Part shown: in pieces, positions 54,301 through 62,231 of the stretch | Position numbering within the stretch: position 1 is the first letter of the stretch | How the letters are laid out: the number at the start of each line of letters is the position of its first letter | Assembly: GCF_011305535.1 (NCBI RefSeq) | Contig: NZ_CP049905.1 | Span: 3,718,001 to 3,782,000, forward strand | DNA length: 64,000 nucleotides | Source of the DNA: Diaphorobacter sp. HDW4B | GTDB lineage: Bacteria; Pseudomonadota; Gammaproteobacteria; Burkholderiales; Burkholderiaceae_C | Direction: 5' to 3' | Program-made: the position numbers and the translations under genes | The notes under the pieces: generated by a model | Seen by the model: the letters and a program-made list of their open reading frames with translations, nothing else | Told to the model about the DNA's origin: nothing | Databases searched by the model: none

Positions 54301-54385
54301 GCCGCCTAGCCGCGTGGAGGCGCTTTATGCGCCGGAGATGTTTGGCGAGTCGCCGAATGCGAAGGTGAAGGTGGTCACCAAGTAA
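48386..54385 (+). CDS. Bacterial alpha-2-macroglobulin with intact thioester
   Basis: A 1999-residue periplasmic protease trap of the YfhM/ECAM type. A cleavable signal peptide (LLTLALLATGAAQA) is present with no lipobox Cys, so unlike E. coli YfhM it should be soluble rather than lipid-anchored. Macroglobulin-like beta domains fill the first half, and the mid-region has the A2M block RELLDTLLLWNPTI. The thioester motif CLEQ is at residues 1507-1510 with the usual aromatic context (NYPFICLEQ). A TED helical domain and a C-terminal receptor-like domain follow. In E. coli the gene adjoins pbpC; here pbpC is 3 kb downstream on the same strand. Confidence 0.93.
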   Translation: MTTGTTRFRGALLTLALLATGAAQALTITSLSPQGEVSRVRQLVAKFDSAAVRFGDPKAAAPLSVSCDNADAGKGTARWTGDREWVFDFSRDLPPGVRCTASVKSDFKSPDGTEISGTKSFKFQTGGPYVRNIRPNTYEAIDEEQVFVLELNGPAEPFSVDANIWCVASDVGSRLGVSTVTDKRRTDVLQSLGLEKKAKSDPNSILTVSCGRRMTSGSKVQLVYGKGVASPSGVLNSEEKRFTFNVREPFSADFTCERENAQAACLPIRDMALQFNAPVARKMASGIVLKSSSGNVKPTFDGDAGDAESIVTSVTFKAPFPPGAKYAIELPKNFQDASGRGLLNAESFPLSVSVGQMPPLAKFAASPFGVVERFAEGPKGPALLPVTLRNVEQALQVSGLDAATAAKLVQGQPPKVSTLKPGTDAEIIRWYRKVQRYSDWSVPRSQARGDVKGALPKRLENEGENEKDGYVQTRAVSLLGGKPNVKTLDVPKTNSNDPRPFEVVGIPLPVGFHVVEIASPMLGKSLLSEDLGEGRTMYVRTTALVTNLAVHFKLGRENSEAWVTTLDKGQVVANAVVRVSRCDGSEVAHATTDAKGIARFEKLPPEPSACDDGSNYSRSYFVSARAKDTEGVEDMAFTWTDWQRGIEPWRFNAPTSLDSQPDQVAHTVFDRTLLRAGETVSMKHYLRTQSMKGFGLPDGAPATLVITHYGSGQQFTEELQWRKTASGGLSAESTFKIPPAAKLGEYGVELKGSKARDAHSFSSGSFRVEEFRLPVFDGRITPTDKKPLVRARSVPVDVQINYVSGGPAARLPVRVSSMVRGKYMSFSDFEMFSFQPPRKRDANPSGNSDNEEATASEDNRVIADKLPVTLDAKGAGTVTLDKVPQSRAPQDMVLEATYADPNGEVQTLRSTQTLWPAAVIAGIKTEGWVSASNKMKFQALALSLDGKVQASVPVEVQAVARITTTSRKRMVGGFYSYDNKTETKDLGTICTGKTDNRGLLLCEAKIAEAGEVELIAKARDKDGNESLAASTVWVTRQGELWFGGEDHDRIDVLPEKKSYQPGETAQLQVRMPFRHATALVTVEREGILSSEVVQLNGQDPTVNVKIQEAWGPNVYVSVFVLRGRLQEVPWYSFFTWGFKSPREWWNAFWYEGKEYVAPTAMVDLSKPAYRFGMAELRVGIKGHQIDVKVTADKESYPVRGKAQVTISATLPDGKPAAGAEVALAAVDKALLALKPNTSWNLLEAMMQRRSWGVSTSTAQMEIIGRRHYGKKAVPAGGGGGNLQARELLDTLLLWNPTIQLDANGQAKVEVPLNDALTTFKIVAVADAGVSLFGTGSTEIRATQDLQIISGLPPLVREDDQFRAMITLRNTTKNAMKVEVTPRAALLTLDKLTVDIPANDAREVSWDVTAPAQLAQTRAQALMWEIEAKDLTAGARDALKVSQKLIPAIPLTVQQGTLMQVDGSINMSVAPPADAVAGRGGLKLALQPKLAEGLPAVRDWWINYPFICLEQKTSKSVGLRDGAMWQNVMSQLPTYLDGDGLALYFPPRAGDANMGSDTLTAYLLSAANEASSLHPEFTLPPESFDKMVRGLTSFVEGRIQRTFWSPKKDLDMRKMAAVEALSRYGKATPNMLTSIQITPNQWPTHSVIDWFMVLQRMKDVPERDKKLAEATQILRARLSFQGTKVIFSTERDDYWWWLMQSGDVNMARLLIAVMNDPAWKDDIGRIANGFIQRQQNGAWHTTSANFWGGLALEKFSAVHESTPVAGFTKATLGSNSALVDWSKVERVKTSDAGGAPNQTTWFGAPASPGNFKNNTMFLPWTPAPADLSVTQVGSGKPWLTVQSVAAIRLKEPFAAGYAIKKTVTPVEQADKSLPANTYSRGDVLRVKLEVNASADMTWVAITDPIPAGATILGGGLGRDSEIATTGEKREGWAWPAFEERSFESFRSYYQYIPKGSISMEYTVRLNNAGEFSLPPSRVEALYAPEMFGESPNAKVKVVTK

Positions 54386-54408
54386 GCCACTTTTCTCGCG
54401 CTGAGTTC

Positions 54409-54460
54409 AAGCCGACTTCGACCGCTGCCGACAGGGCAGCGGGTTGAAGTCGGCTTTTTT
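54409..54460 (+). terminator. Rho-independent terminator after the macroglobulin gene
   Basis: A long stem (AAGCCGACTTCGACCGCTGCC with GGGCAGCGGGTTGAAGTCGGCTT, small mismatch) and loop GACA, followed by a T run. It separates the macroglobulin gene from the downstream genes and pbpC. Confidence 0.93.
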
Positions 54461-54633
54461 CATGTTCGCAGAGTCTGTGATTTTTGATGGTGTTGGGTAT
54501 GCGTTGCAGGCAATCGTGTTTGCGCCCGATTTCGTGATCTGACCATACTCGTCGTTTTCGCATTGCTGCGAATAATCGAACGAAGAGAGGGTGGCGATGC
54601 GCTGTGTTGGCGGGCCACCGGGAGAGGACACTT

Positions 54634-55902
54634 ATGAAGAAATCCAGCGCTTATGCCCGTCGCCAGAATGTGTCGGTCGGGGAGCTTTCCAAGAAATACC
54701 TGGAGCTCATTCGGTTGCAGGACTACGCGGGTGCGTATCGGCACATGCTCAAGGTGAATGTGCAGGTGCCGGGGCGTGCGTCGGTGTTGATGGATCTGGC
54801 GTTCAGTGCCTTGCGTGCGGGGCTTCCTGAGGAGTCCTATCGGCATTACCGCAAGGCCATCGATATCAGCGGATCGTCGGTCAACACCAATATCTACGAT
54901 GGTTTGGTCGAAGTCTGTCATGCGTTGAAGCACGAAGACGAACTGCGGAAGTACGCCGCGCTCGCGCTGCAATCCAAGCGGGAGCAGGTGGCTGCGGAGC
55001 CGATGGTGGCTTGTATCGATGGTGCTGCGCCTGCGTTCGATGCGAGCAATCCCAAGCAGAACATCATCGCTTATTCGCTGTTTGGCGCATTGCCGCGATA
55101 TTGCGAAACGGCGCTCATCAATGTAGCGTTGGCCAAGGATATCTATCCGGAGTGGACTTGCCGTTTCTATGTGGATGATTCCGTGCCGGTGGATGTGCAA
55201 AGCAAGCTGCGTGAAAAGGGTGCCGAAGTGGTGCAGGTGACTCCGCAGCAAAAAGAGTTGTCGGGGCTTTACTGGCGCTTCTTTGTGATGGATGACCCGG
55301 CGGTCAAGCACTTTCTGATCCGCGATGCGGACTCGCTGGTGTCGTACCGCGAACGCGCAGCGGTCGATGAGTGGCTGAAGAGCGGCCAATGGTTTCACAC
55401 CATGCGCGACCGCTACACGCACACCGAGCTGATTCTGGCGGGCATGTGGGGCGGGGCGCAGGGCGTGTTTCAGAACATGGAGCAACTGATACGCGACTTT
55501 GTGAAGGCCGGGCGCTTCATGAATACCCGCGTGATGGATCAGCATTTTTTGCGCTTTGTGGTCTGGCCTGTGTTGTCCAAGAGTCTGTGGGCGCATGACA
55601 GTCAGGGTTTCGAGCCCGGAGCGCATGCGTTTCCCGAATCCGCGAAGAAAGCGGAGTTCGAGGACTGGCCCGAATTCCATGTGGGAATGAACGAGGGTTC
55701 GGCGGTGTTCGTCATCACCGTGGCCGAGGCGCATGCGAAAAATGCGCGCTGGGAATTGCGCGATGAACAGAGTGGCATCGTGTGTGCGTATGACGCGGAC
55801 GTTCCCGCCTCGCGAGAGATCAAGGTGGACATGCCGAGGCATTACGGCAAGAAGGTGCAGGCGGGGCTGTGGAGCGTGAAAGTCGTCCCGCATCGCGCCT
55901 GA
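54634..55902 (+). CDS. TPR and glycosyltransferase-like protein
   Basis: A 422-residue cytoplasmic protein. The first third (about 20-115) is helical and TPR-like (DYAGAYRHMLKVNVQV, SYRHYRKAIDIS). From about 135 it resembles the GT-A-like domain seen in capsule and surface-glycan loci: QNIIAYSLFG, YPEWTCRFYVDDSVP, LIRDADSLVSYRE (a DxD-like motif) and GMWGGAQG. The sugar donor and acceptor are unknown. GGAGAGGA is a strong ribosome binding site. No other glycan genes are adjacent apart from pbpC. Confidence 0.75.
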   Translation: MKKSSAYARRQNVSVGELSKKYLELIRLQDYAGAYRHMLKVNVQVPGRASVLMDLAFSALRAGLPEESYRHYRKAIDISGSSVNTNIYDGLVEVCHALKHEDELRKYAALALQSKREQVAAEPMVACIDGAAPAFDASNPKQNIIAYSLFGALPRYCETALINVALAKDIYPEWTCRFYVDDSVPVDVQSKLREKGAEVVQVTPQQKELSGLYWRFFVMDDPAVKHFLIRDADSLVSYRERAAVDEWLKSGQWFHTMRDRYTHTELILAGMWGGAQGVFQNMEQLIRDFVKAGRFMNTRVMDQHFLRFVVWPVLSKSLWAHDSQGFEPGAHAFPESAKKAEFEDWPEFHVGMNEGSAVFVITVAEAHAKNARWELRDEQSGIVCAYDADVPASREIKVDMPRHYGKKVQAGLWSVKVVPHRA

Positions 55903-55982
55903 AGAAAGAACTTCGGCATTCATGCAGGCGACTTGGCAGCGTGGTCAAATACGCGTTGTTCCAACCGCTTTGAAGTCTTGCC

Positions 55983-56858
55983 ATGTTGATGGGTCTTGCT
56001 GCCAACCGTTTGCACCACCATAACGCCGAAGGGGCCCTGTTTGAATTCCTGCGCCATGCGGAAAAGGGCATTCGGGAGTTGAACGTCGGTTTTCACGTCG
56101 TGGGGCGCACCTTCGATGCGATTGCGCAGGCCGGCATGCTGGCGCATTACGAGCCGCTGCAGCGCTATCCGCGCGGCAGCCGTGGTGGCTTGATGAAGCT
56201 GGTGGCCGAAGTGGTGGGCATGCCCGAAGAGGGGCGCAGGCTCGACGGCGCGATCTATCTGATCGACCCAGTGGACCCGTCGTCGATCTTTCCCGAGGCG
56301 CTGGCGCTCAAGCGGCAGTGTCTGATCCATTCCAAGCCGTTTCTCTCGACGGTGGCAAGCGCGCGCGATTGGCTGGAGATGGAGCGCATTCAGGCGGGGC
56401 TGCCACGCGATCCGAGCGCAGACCGCTTTCACGATTTCGAGAAGCAGACCGTGGCGCTGATTGCGCACGATGCCTTGAAGCAGACCATGCTGGAGTTTGC
56501 CGATCGCAACTTCGATTTGCTGTCGCGCTTTGGTCGACGTGTGGGCACGGGCACGACCGGTCAGCGGCTCAACGAACTGGCGTGGAGCAAGGGCTGGCCT
56601 GCAGATCAGGAGTGGGTCTACCGCTTCAACAGTGGCCCGCTGGGCGGTGATGCGCAGATTGCCGATCTGGTGCTGGACCGCCGCTGCCAGCGCGCGATTT
56701 TCTTTGAAGACCCGCATGTGGCGCGCCAGCACGAGGCCGACATTCAACTGCTGGAGCGCGCCGTGACCACCGTGACGCACGAGACCGTGTGTGTGACCGC
56801 GCCGCACATCGCGCAGCGCTGGTGTGATGCGGCCCGCCTGCGCGCGCAGGCGGGCTGA
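55983..56858 (+). CDS. Tandem methylglyoxal-synthase-like protein
   Basis: About twice the length of a normal methylglyoxal synthase (291 against about 150 residues). The second half (about 153-290) aligns with MgsA and keeps its catalytic set: AHDALK, GTGTTGQRL, SGPLGGDAQIA, and DP followed by HEAD. MgsA turns dihydroxyacetone phosphate into methylglyoxal. The first half follows the same order in degraded form (LAANRLHHHN, VVGRTFDAI, IYLIDPVDPS) and lacks most catalytic residues, so it is probably a regulatory or structural copy. A Pho-box-like promoter lies just after the stop. Confidence 0.8.
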   Translation: MLMGLAANRLHHHNAEGALFEFLRHAEKGIRELNVGFHVVGRTFDAIAQAGMLAHYEPLQRYPRGSRGGLMKLVAEVVGMPEEGRRLDGAIYLIDPVDPSSIFPEALALKRQCLIHSKPFLSTVASARDWLEMERIQAGLPRDPSADRFHDFEKQTVALIAHDALKQTMLEFADRNFDLLSRFGRRVGTGTTGQRLNELAWSKGWPADQEWVYRFNSGPLGGDAQIADLVLDRRCQRAIFFEDPHVARQHEADIQLLERAVTTVTHETVCVTAPHIAQRWCDAARLRAQAG

Positions 56859-56880
56859 TCGTCCCATTTGTGCAGTCTTC

Positions 56881-56914
56881 GTGTCACGCAACCGTCATTC
56901 GAGTGGGCTACATT
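56881..56914 (+). promoter_or_regulatory. Candidate PhoB-dependent promoter
   Basis: GTGTCAC-GCAA-CCGTCAT resembles the Pho box CTGTCAT-N4-CTGTCAT, matching 11 of 14 bases at exact spacing. Ten bases further is TACATT, the same distance as between box and -10 in the E. coli phoA promoter. It points toward pbpC, about 400 bases downstream. Confidence 0.35.
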
Positions 56915-57321
56915 GGCAGGGCTGAAGCGAAGCAACGCAAACACCGCGAACCCGGTGACTGCCAAGGCCCCGCATCGGCGCTGAAGTTCCAGTGCGTTGC
57001 GCATTGGGCCAATTGCGGGAGCGCCAGCGCTGATTTGAAGGGGTGGCACTGTCGCCGTTCGATGGTGATGCAGCGCTCCGGTTTCGATACGATGTGTTGG
57101 ACATGGGTATCTGGAACGGGCGTCGCACATCTGCGGAGCCGACCGAATACGTGGCGGTTCGATCTCACCGATCCCATCACCGTATCCGGTGCCTTCAGCG
57201 GCTGAGGGGATGCTCGGGGAATGTGGTTGCAATGACCATGTTGGATAATTTCCCTGCAGCGCTCTCGTGAAGACTCTTGTCTCACGATGATGTCCTCCCA
57301 TTCTCTTGCTTCCCGTCCTTT
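56915..57321 (+). other. Long leader / spacer before pbpC
   Basis: About 400 bases with no supportable gene. Short frames exist but have no binding site or recognisable product. No intrinsic terminator is visible, so a transcript from the Pho-box-like promoter could run into pbpC. A small RNA cannot be excluded. Confidence 0.4.
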
Positions 57322-59640
57322 ATGAATTTTCGGCTTGCAGCCATCTCATTTGCAGCGCATGGTGTGGCGCGTTTTCGTGCACCGGCGGCCGCGTTGCTGG
57401 CTGTGAGTGCTTTGACATTCAGCCCGGTTGCGAGCGCGTTGCCGAGCTATGACGAAGTGAGGCAGGACTTTCGCTCGTCCGAGACGCTGATCCTGTCGCG
57501 CGAGGGCGAGGCGATTCAACGCATCCGTACCGATTCCACGGTGCGACGCGGCCAGTGGACGGCGCTCGCCGATGTGTCGCCCGCGCTGCGCACGGCGCTG
57601 GTGATGAGCGAGGACAAGCGTTTTTTTGAACACAGCGGCGTGGACTGGAGTGCGGTGTCCGCCGCAGCATGGGGCAATCTCTGGAACCAGCGCACGCGCG
57701 GCGCGAGCACCATCACCATGCAGCTTGCCGGGCTGCTCGATGGCGACTGGCGGCAGGGCGCGGGTGGGCGCACGGTGGTGCAGAAGGTCGGGCAGGCGGT
57801 GGCCGCGCAGGTGCTGGACAGGCGCTGGCGCAAGGACCAGATTCTGGAGGCCTATCTCAATCTCGTGCCGTTTCGCGGCGAGCTGGTGGGCATCGATGCG
57901 CTGTCGCGCACGCTGTTCGACAAGGCACCGCATGGCCTCGATGAGCGCGAGGCCGCCGTTGCTGCGGCACTGGTCCGTGCGCCCAACGCCAAGCCTGCGC
58001 AGGTGGCGCAGCGGGCCTGTGGCGTGCTCAAGGACATGCGCAAGTCGCAGGCAACGAACTGCGATGCGCTCGATCTGTTCACCACGGGCGCGTTGCAGCG
58101 ACGCGCGTTCGATCCGAGCGAAGGCATTGCGCCGCATTACTCGCGGCAGTTGCTGGCGCAGTTGCGAGGTCAGGGTACGGATGTGAAATCGGCGCAGGTG
58201 AAGTCGAGCATCAGCGCGCCGCTGCAGCGCGTGGCGGTGGAAACGCTCACGCGCCATCTGCGCGAACTGCGTGGGCGCAATGTGGAAGATGGCGCCATCG
58301 TCGTGCTCGACAACGCGACGGGCGAGGTGCTTGCGTGGGTGGGGTCGTCGGGGCTCTTGAGTCAAGCGGCCGAGGTCGATGGTGTGCTGGCCTGGCGGCA
58401 GCCGGGCTCCACGTTGAAGCCGTTTTTGTACGCGCAGGCGATTGCCGAAAAGCGCTTGACCGCTGCGTCGTTGGTCGAGGATTCACCGGCCTATATCCCG
58501 ACGGCGAATGGACTCTACATTCCGCAGAATTACGACCGCCAGTTCAAGGGCTGGGTATCGGCGCGCACGGCGCTTGCTGCGTCGCTGAACGTGCCTGCGG
58601 TGCGGACTTTGGTGATGGTGGGCACGGACCGCTTTCACGAACAGCTCAAGGCCTTCGGCATGCCGCTGCGCGAGTCGGGTGGTTATTACGGCTACAGCCT
58701 GGCGTTGGGCAGTGCGGAGATCCCGCTGCTGTATCTCACCAACGGTTATCGCACGTTGGCCAATGGTGGGCGCTGGTCGGGCGCACTGCTGCAGCCGACT
58801 GTGAAGACAACGAATGCAGGCAAGGCCGCATCGCCAGTGCCGGGCAAGCAGGTGATCGATGAAGGCGCGGCTTTCATCGTGGGCGACATGCTTTCCGACA
58901 CCAATGCCCGCGTGCGCACCTTCGGCACGGACAGTGTGCTGAACACGCGTTTCTGGACGGCGGTGAAGACGGGCACCAGCAAGGACATGCGCGACAACTG
59001 GGCGCTGGGCTGGTCGCAGCACTACACGGTGGGCGTGTGGGTGGGCAATGCCAGCGGCGAGCCCATGCACGATGTGAGCGGCACCAGTGGCGCTGCACCG
59101 ATCTGGGCCGAGCTGATGGTGTGGCTGCATCGCGATCAACGCAACAGCGTGCCCAAGGCTCCTGCGAATGTGGTGAAGACGGCGGTGCAATTCGGCGCGA
59201 TGGACACGGCAGGCAACTGGTTGGAGAGTCCGCGCGATGAATGGTTTCTGCGTGGCACCGAGCAGAAGAAATTCGTCATCGATTCTGTGGCTTCGGCAGA
59301 AGAGGCGCGTGAAGCACAGCGCGGCAAGAAGGGCAGCAAGCAAGGCGCATCGACTGCGGCGCAAGGCATGCCCGCACGCATTGTTTCGCCCGTGTCGGGC
59401 ACCATCATCGCGCTGGACCCGGACATTCCACCGGCGCGTCAGCGCGTGCAGTTCATCGCAAGCGATGCGCCCGACGGCGCACGCTGGCTGTTCAACGGCA
59501 AGGAGCAGGCACGCGGTGCGCGCTGGGGCTGGCTGCCTTGGCCGGGGCGCTACAAGGTCGAGCTGGTCGATGCGAAAGGCCAGGTGCTCGACGAGACTTC
59601 GGTGGAAGTGCGCGGCGCGGGCGTGCGCCAGCAAAAGTAG
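57322..59640 (+). CDS. pbpC: Penicillin-binding protein 1C
   Basis: A 772-residue bifunctional peptidoglycan synthase. One N-terminal hydrophobic anchor is followed by a GT51 glycosyltransferase (catalytic Glu97 in EDKRFFEHSGVDW; GASTITMQL). The transpeptidase has the SxxK motif STLK at 363-366, SLN and KTGTS starting at Lys549. The C-terminal BiPBP_C module follows (about 690-772; RIVSPVSGTIIALDPDIPP). This domain order defines PBP1C. It is linked to alpha-2-macroglobulin, as in E. coli, which suggests the two work together after cell-wall damage by proteases. The start MNFRLAAIS fits the anchor. Confidence 0.95.
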   Translation: MNFRLAAISFAAHGVARFRAPAAALLAVSALTFSPVASALPSYDEVRQDFRSSETLILSREGEAIQRIRTDSTVRRGQWTALADVSPALRTALVMSEDKRFFEHSGVDWSAVSAAAWGNLWNQRTRGASTITMQLAGLLDGDWRQGAGGRTVVQKVGQAVAAQVLDRRWRKDQILEAYLNLVPFRGELVGIDALSRTLFDKAPHGLDEREAAVAAALVRAPNAKPAQVAQRACGVLKDMRKSQATNCDALDLFTTGALQRRAFDPSEGIAPHYSRQLLAQLRGQGTDVKSAQVKSSISAPLQRVAVETLTRHLRELRGRNVEDGAIVVLDNATGEVLAWVGSSGLLSQAAEVDGVLAWRQPGSTLKPFLYAQAIAEKRLTAASLVEDSPAYIPTANGLYIPQNYDRQFKGWVSARTALAASLNVPAVRTLVMVGTDRFHEQLKAFGMPLRESGGYYGYSLALGSAEIPLLYLTNGYRTLANGGRWSGALLQPTVKTTNAGKAASPVPGKQVIDEGAAFIVGDMLSDTNARVRTFGTDSVLNTRFWTAVKTGTSKDMRDNWALGWSQHYTVGVWVGNASGEPMHDVSGTSGAAPIWAELMVWLHRDQRNSVPKAPANVVKTAVQFGAMDTAGNWLESPRDEWFLRGTEQKKFVIDSVASAEEAREAQRGKKGSKQGASTAAQGMPARIVSPVSGTIIALDPDIPPARQRVQFIASDAPDGARWLFNGKEQARGARWGWLPWPGRYKVELVDAKGQVLDETSVEVRGAGVRQQK

Positions 59641-59689
59641 TCTGAAGTCTGTACCATCGGACGCATTCCGGTAAGTGCTTGCGAGTCGT

Positions 59690-60616
59690 ATGTGCTCGTG
59701 GCGGTCGCTGCCTCAGCTTCTGCCCCCGCACCCCACAACACGCTTCCAACCGCAAGTGCTGCATACCTTCGCTCCGCTCCTGTTCGTGCTGATCTGGTCG
59801 TCTGGTTTCCTCGTCGGGCGGGGCGTTGCGGCGCATGCGGATCCGTTCTGGTTTCTGGCCTTGCGGTTTGCTTTGGTGTGCGTGGTGTTCACCGCTGCCG
59901 CTTGGTGGGCGCGCGTGGAGTGGCCCAAGGGTGCGCGGCGCGTGGGCCTGCATCTGTTGGCCGGTTCGCTCATGAGCGGTTTTTATCTGGGCCCAAGCTG
60001 GTGGGCCATGTCGCAGGGCATGCCGGCGGGCATCATGGCGCTGATCGGCGCGCTGCAGCCCTTGTTCACCGCACTGATCGCGGTCGTGGTGCTGCACAAA
60101 CGCTTGTCGGGCTCGACATGGATCGGCCTTGCGCTGGGCTTTGGTGGCGTGGCGCTGGTGCTGTGGCCACGGCTTGCGGCGGCCGATGCGTCGGCGCTTT
60201 CCTTGCCGGTGGCATTGATTGCTGCGGGCAGCATTCTGTCGCTCACGGTGGGCTCGATGGTGCAGAAGTCGCCGCTGGCGGCCAGCGATCTGCGCAGCGC
60301 AGGTGCCGTGCAGAACATCGGCGCGGTGTTGGTGCTGATCGTCATGGCGCTCCTCTTCGGCAAGCCGCATTGGGACAACTCACCGCTGCTCTGGGGCTAT
60401 CTGGCGTATGCGGTGCTGGTGCTGTCGGTGGCGGGCACCACCTTGCTGATCTGGCTGATGCGTCGGGGCGAGGCCACGCGCACCACAGCGCTGCTGCTGG
60501 CGGTGCCGCCGCTGTCTGCGCTGCAGGGCTGGTTCATCTTCGGCGAGACCATGGAGGCCATCCAGATCGTGGGTTTTCTGGTGGCGATTGCCGGTGTGGC
60601 GCTGGCGCGGCGCTGA
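59690..60616 (+). CDS. EamA/DMT-family transporter
   Basis: A 308-residue protein with ten predicted helices in two EamA repeats (from FAPLLFVLIWSSGFLVGRG, and from LSLPVALIAAGSILSLTVGS). It has the usual second-helix LRFALVCVVF and late GETMEAIQIVGFLVAIAGV. It is unlike the other EamA protein in this window outside the fold. The start is uncertain: an ATG giving MCSWRSL was taken; a GTG 22 codons later, next to the first helix, is also possible. Substrate unknown. Confidence 0.85.
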   Translation: MCSWRSLPQLLPPHPTTRFQPQVLHTFAPLLFVLIWSSGFLVGRGVAAHADPFWFLALRFALVCVVFTAAAWWARVEWPKGARRVGLHLLAGSLMSGFYLGPSWWAMSQGMPAGIMALIGALQPLFTALIAVVVLHKRLSGSTWIGLALGFGGVALVLWPRLAAADASALSLPVALIAAGSILSLTVGSMVQKSPLAASDLRSAGAVQNIGAVLVLIVMALLFGKPHWDNSPLLWGYLAYAVLVLSVAGTTLLIWLMRRGEATRTTALLLAVPPLSALQGWFIFGETMEAIQIVGFLVAIAGVALARR

Positions 60617-60782
60617 AAAAAATTCAAACGACCCACAGCAGGCTTCAAACAGAACCTCGGCGGCCAGCGCTACCATTGCCGCATTCCAGATAACACCAAC
60701 GCTGTGTGTTGTCGCGCGAATGCTGATCGGCTGACAAAGTCCCGGGCGGCATGCGTGTGGCGGTGCGCAGGGGAAGACCGCC

Positions 60783-61961
60783 ATGCCTGAACTCTCCAAA
60801 ATGACCTGCATCGAAGACCTGCGCCAAGTGGCCGAGCAACGCGTGCCGCGCATGTTCTACGACTATGCGGATTCCGGTTCATGGACCGAAACCACCTACC
60901 GTGCCAACAGCGAAGATTTCCAGAAGATCAAGCTGCGCCAGCGCGTGGCGGTCAACATGGAAGGGCGCAGCACCGAGGTCACCATGGTTGGCCAGAAGGC
61001 GAAGATGCCCGTGGCGATTGCGCCCGTGGGGCTGACGGGCATGCAGCATGCCGATGGCGAAATCCATGCCGCACGCGCCGCAGAGAAATTCGGCATTCCG
61101 TTCACGCTCTCGACGATGAGCATCTGCTCCATCGAGGACATTGCCGAGAGCACCAAGGCACCGTTCTGGTTCCAGCTCTACATGATGCGCGACCGCGAAG
61201 CGATGACCCGCATGATCGGTCGCGCGCGTGATGCCAAGTGCAGCGCGCTGGTGCTCACGCTCGATCTGCAGGTGATCGGCCAGCGCCACAAAGACATCAA
61301 GAACGGCCTGACCGCACCGCCCAAGCCGACCATCCCCAACATCATCAACCTGATGACCAAGCCGCGCTGGTGCCTCGGCATGGCGGGCACGAAGCGCCAC
61401 ACCTTCCGCAATCTGGTGGGCCATGTGAAGGGCGTGAGTGACATGAATTCGCTGGCCGCATGGACCAACGAACAGTTCGATCCGCGCCTGTCGTGGAGCG
61501 ATGTGGCGTGGGTGCGCAAGCAGTGGGACGGTCCGCTGATTCTCAAGGGCATCATGGATGTGGAAGACGCGCGCCTTGCCGTGCAAAGTGGCGCGGACGC
61601 CATCGTGGTGAGCAACCACGGTGGTCGCCAATTGGACGGAGCACCTTCGTCGATCCACGCGCTGCCTTCCATCGTCGATGCGGTCGGCCAGCAGATCGAG
61701 GTCTGGATGGACGGCGGCATTCGCGGTGGTCAGGACGTGCTCAAGGCCTGGGCCATGGGCGCGCGCGGCACGATGATTGGCCGTGCGATGGCCTACAGCC
61801 TGGGTGCTTTCGGCGAGGCGGGTGTGAGCAAGGCGCTGCAGATTCTGCACAAGGAACTCGATGTGAGCATGGCTTTCTGCGGTCACACCAACATCCAGAA
61901 CGTGGACACCGGCATCCTGCTGCCCGGCACCTTCCCGACCAAGGACACGCCGCAGTATTGA
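60783..61961 (+). CDS. lldD: FMN-dependent alpha-hydroxy-acid dehydrogenase (L-lactate type)
   Basis: A 392-residue flavoenzyme that oxidises L-lactate or a related 2-hydroxy acid. The family blocks are present: FYDYADSGSWTE, FMN-binding IAPVGLTGM, FQLYMMRD, LTLDLQVIGQRHKD, ILKGIMDVEDA and the active-site His in VSNHGGRQLDGA. LldD of E. coli has the same length. No lldP or lldR is adjacent, so the exact substrate is not fixed. Confidence 0.9.
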   Translation: MPELSKMTCIEDLRQVAEQRVPRMFYDYADSGSWTETTYRANSEDFQKIKLRQRVAVNMEGRSTEVTMVGQKAKMPVAIAPVGLTGMQHADGEIHAARAAEKFGIPFTLSTMSICSIEDIAESTKAPFWFQLYMMRDREAMTRMIGRARDAKCSALVLTLDLQVIGQRHKDIKNGLTAPPKPTIPNIINLMTKPRWCLGMAGTKRHTFRNLVGHVKGVSDMNSLAAWTNEQFDPRLSWSDVAWVRKQWDGPLILKGIMDVEDARLAVQSGADAIVVSNHGGRQLDGAPSSIHALPSIVDAVGQQIEVWMDGGIRGGQDVLKAWAMGARGTMIGRAMAYSLGAFGEAGVSKALQILHKELDVSMAFCGHTNIQNVDTGILLPGTFPTKDTPQY

Positions 61962-62231
61962 TCCTGTTGTCCAGTCCGGCGCGTGCCACTCCGGTGTCAC
62001 TCCGGTGTGAGGTGGTGGTGGGCGCAGCAATCGGTTCGATGCTTGTGATGTGGTTTTGCGAGCCTGTTTTGTGTCAGGGTGTTCTCCTGCGTGGGCGGAA
62101 TTTGCATTGATTTACGCTGGGACGCACCTGCAAGGCGCTGTCCTACAGGGATCTTGGCAACCGCCTTCCACACTCCGTCGATCCGTCAGGCATCCCTTGG
62201 CGGTTTCAAAATCAACCCTAGGAGTGCGGAC

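Noticed and set aside
56870-57205. A 111-codon plus-strand frame between the methylglyoxal synthase and pbpC genes
   Set aside because: No binding site, low-complexity composition and no family; the region is better described as a leader with a candidate Pho box.
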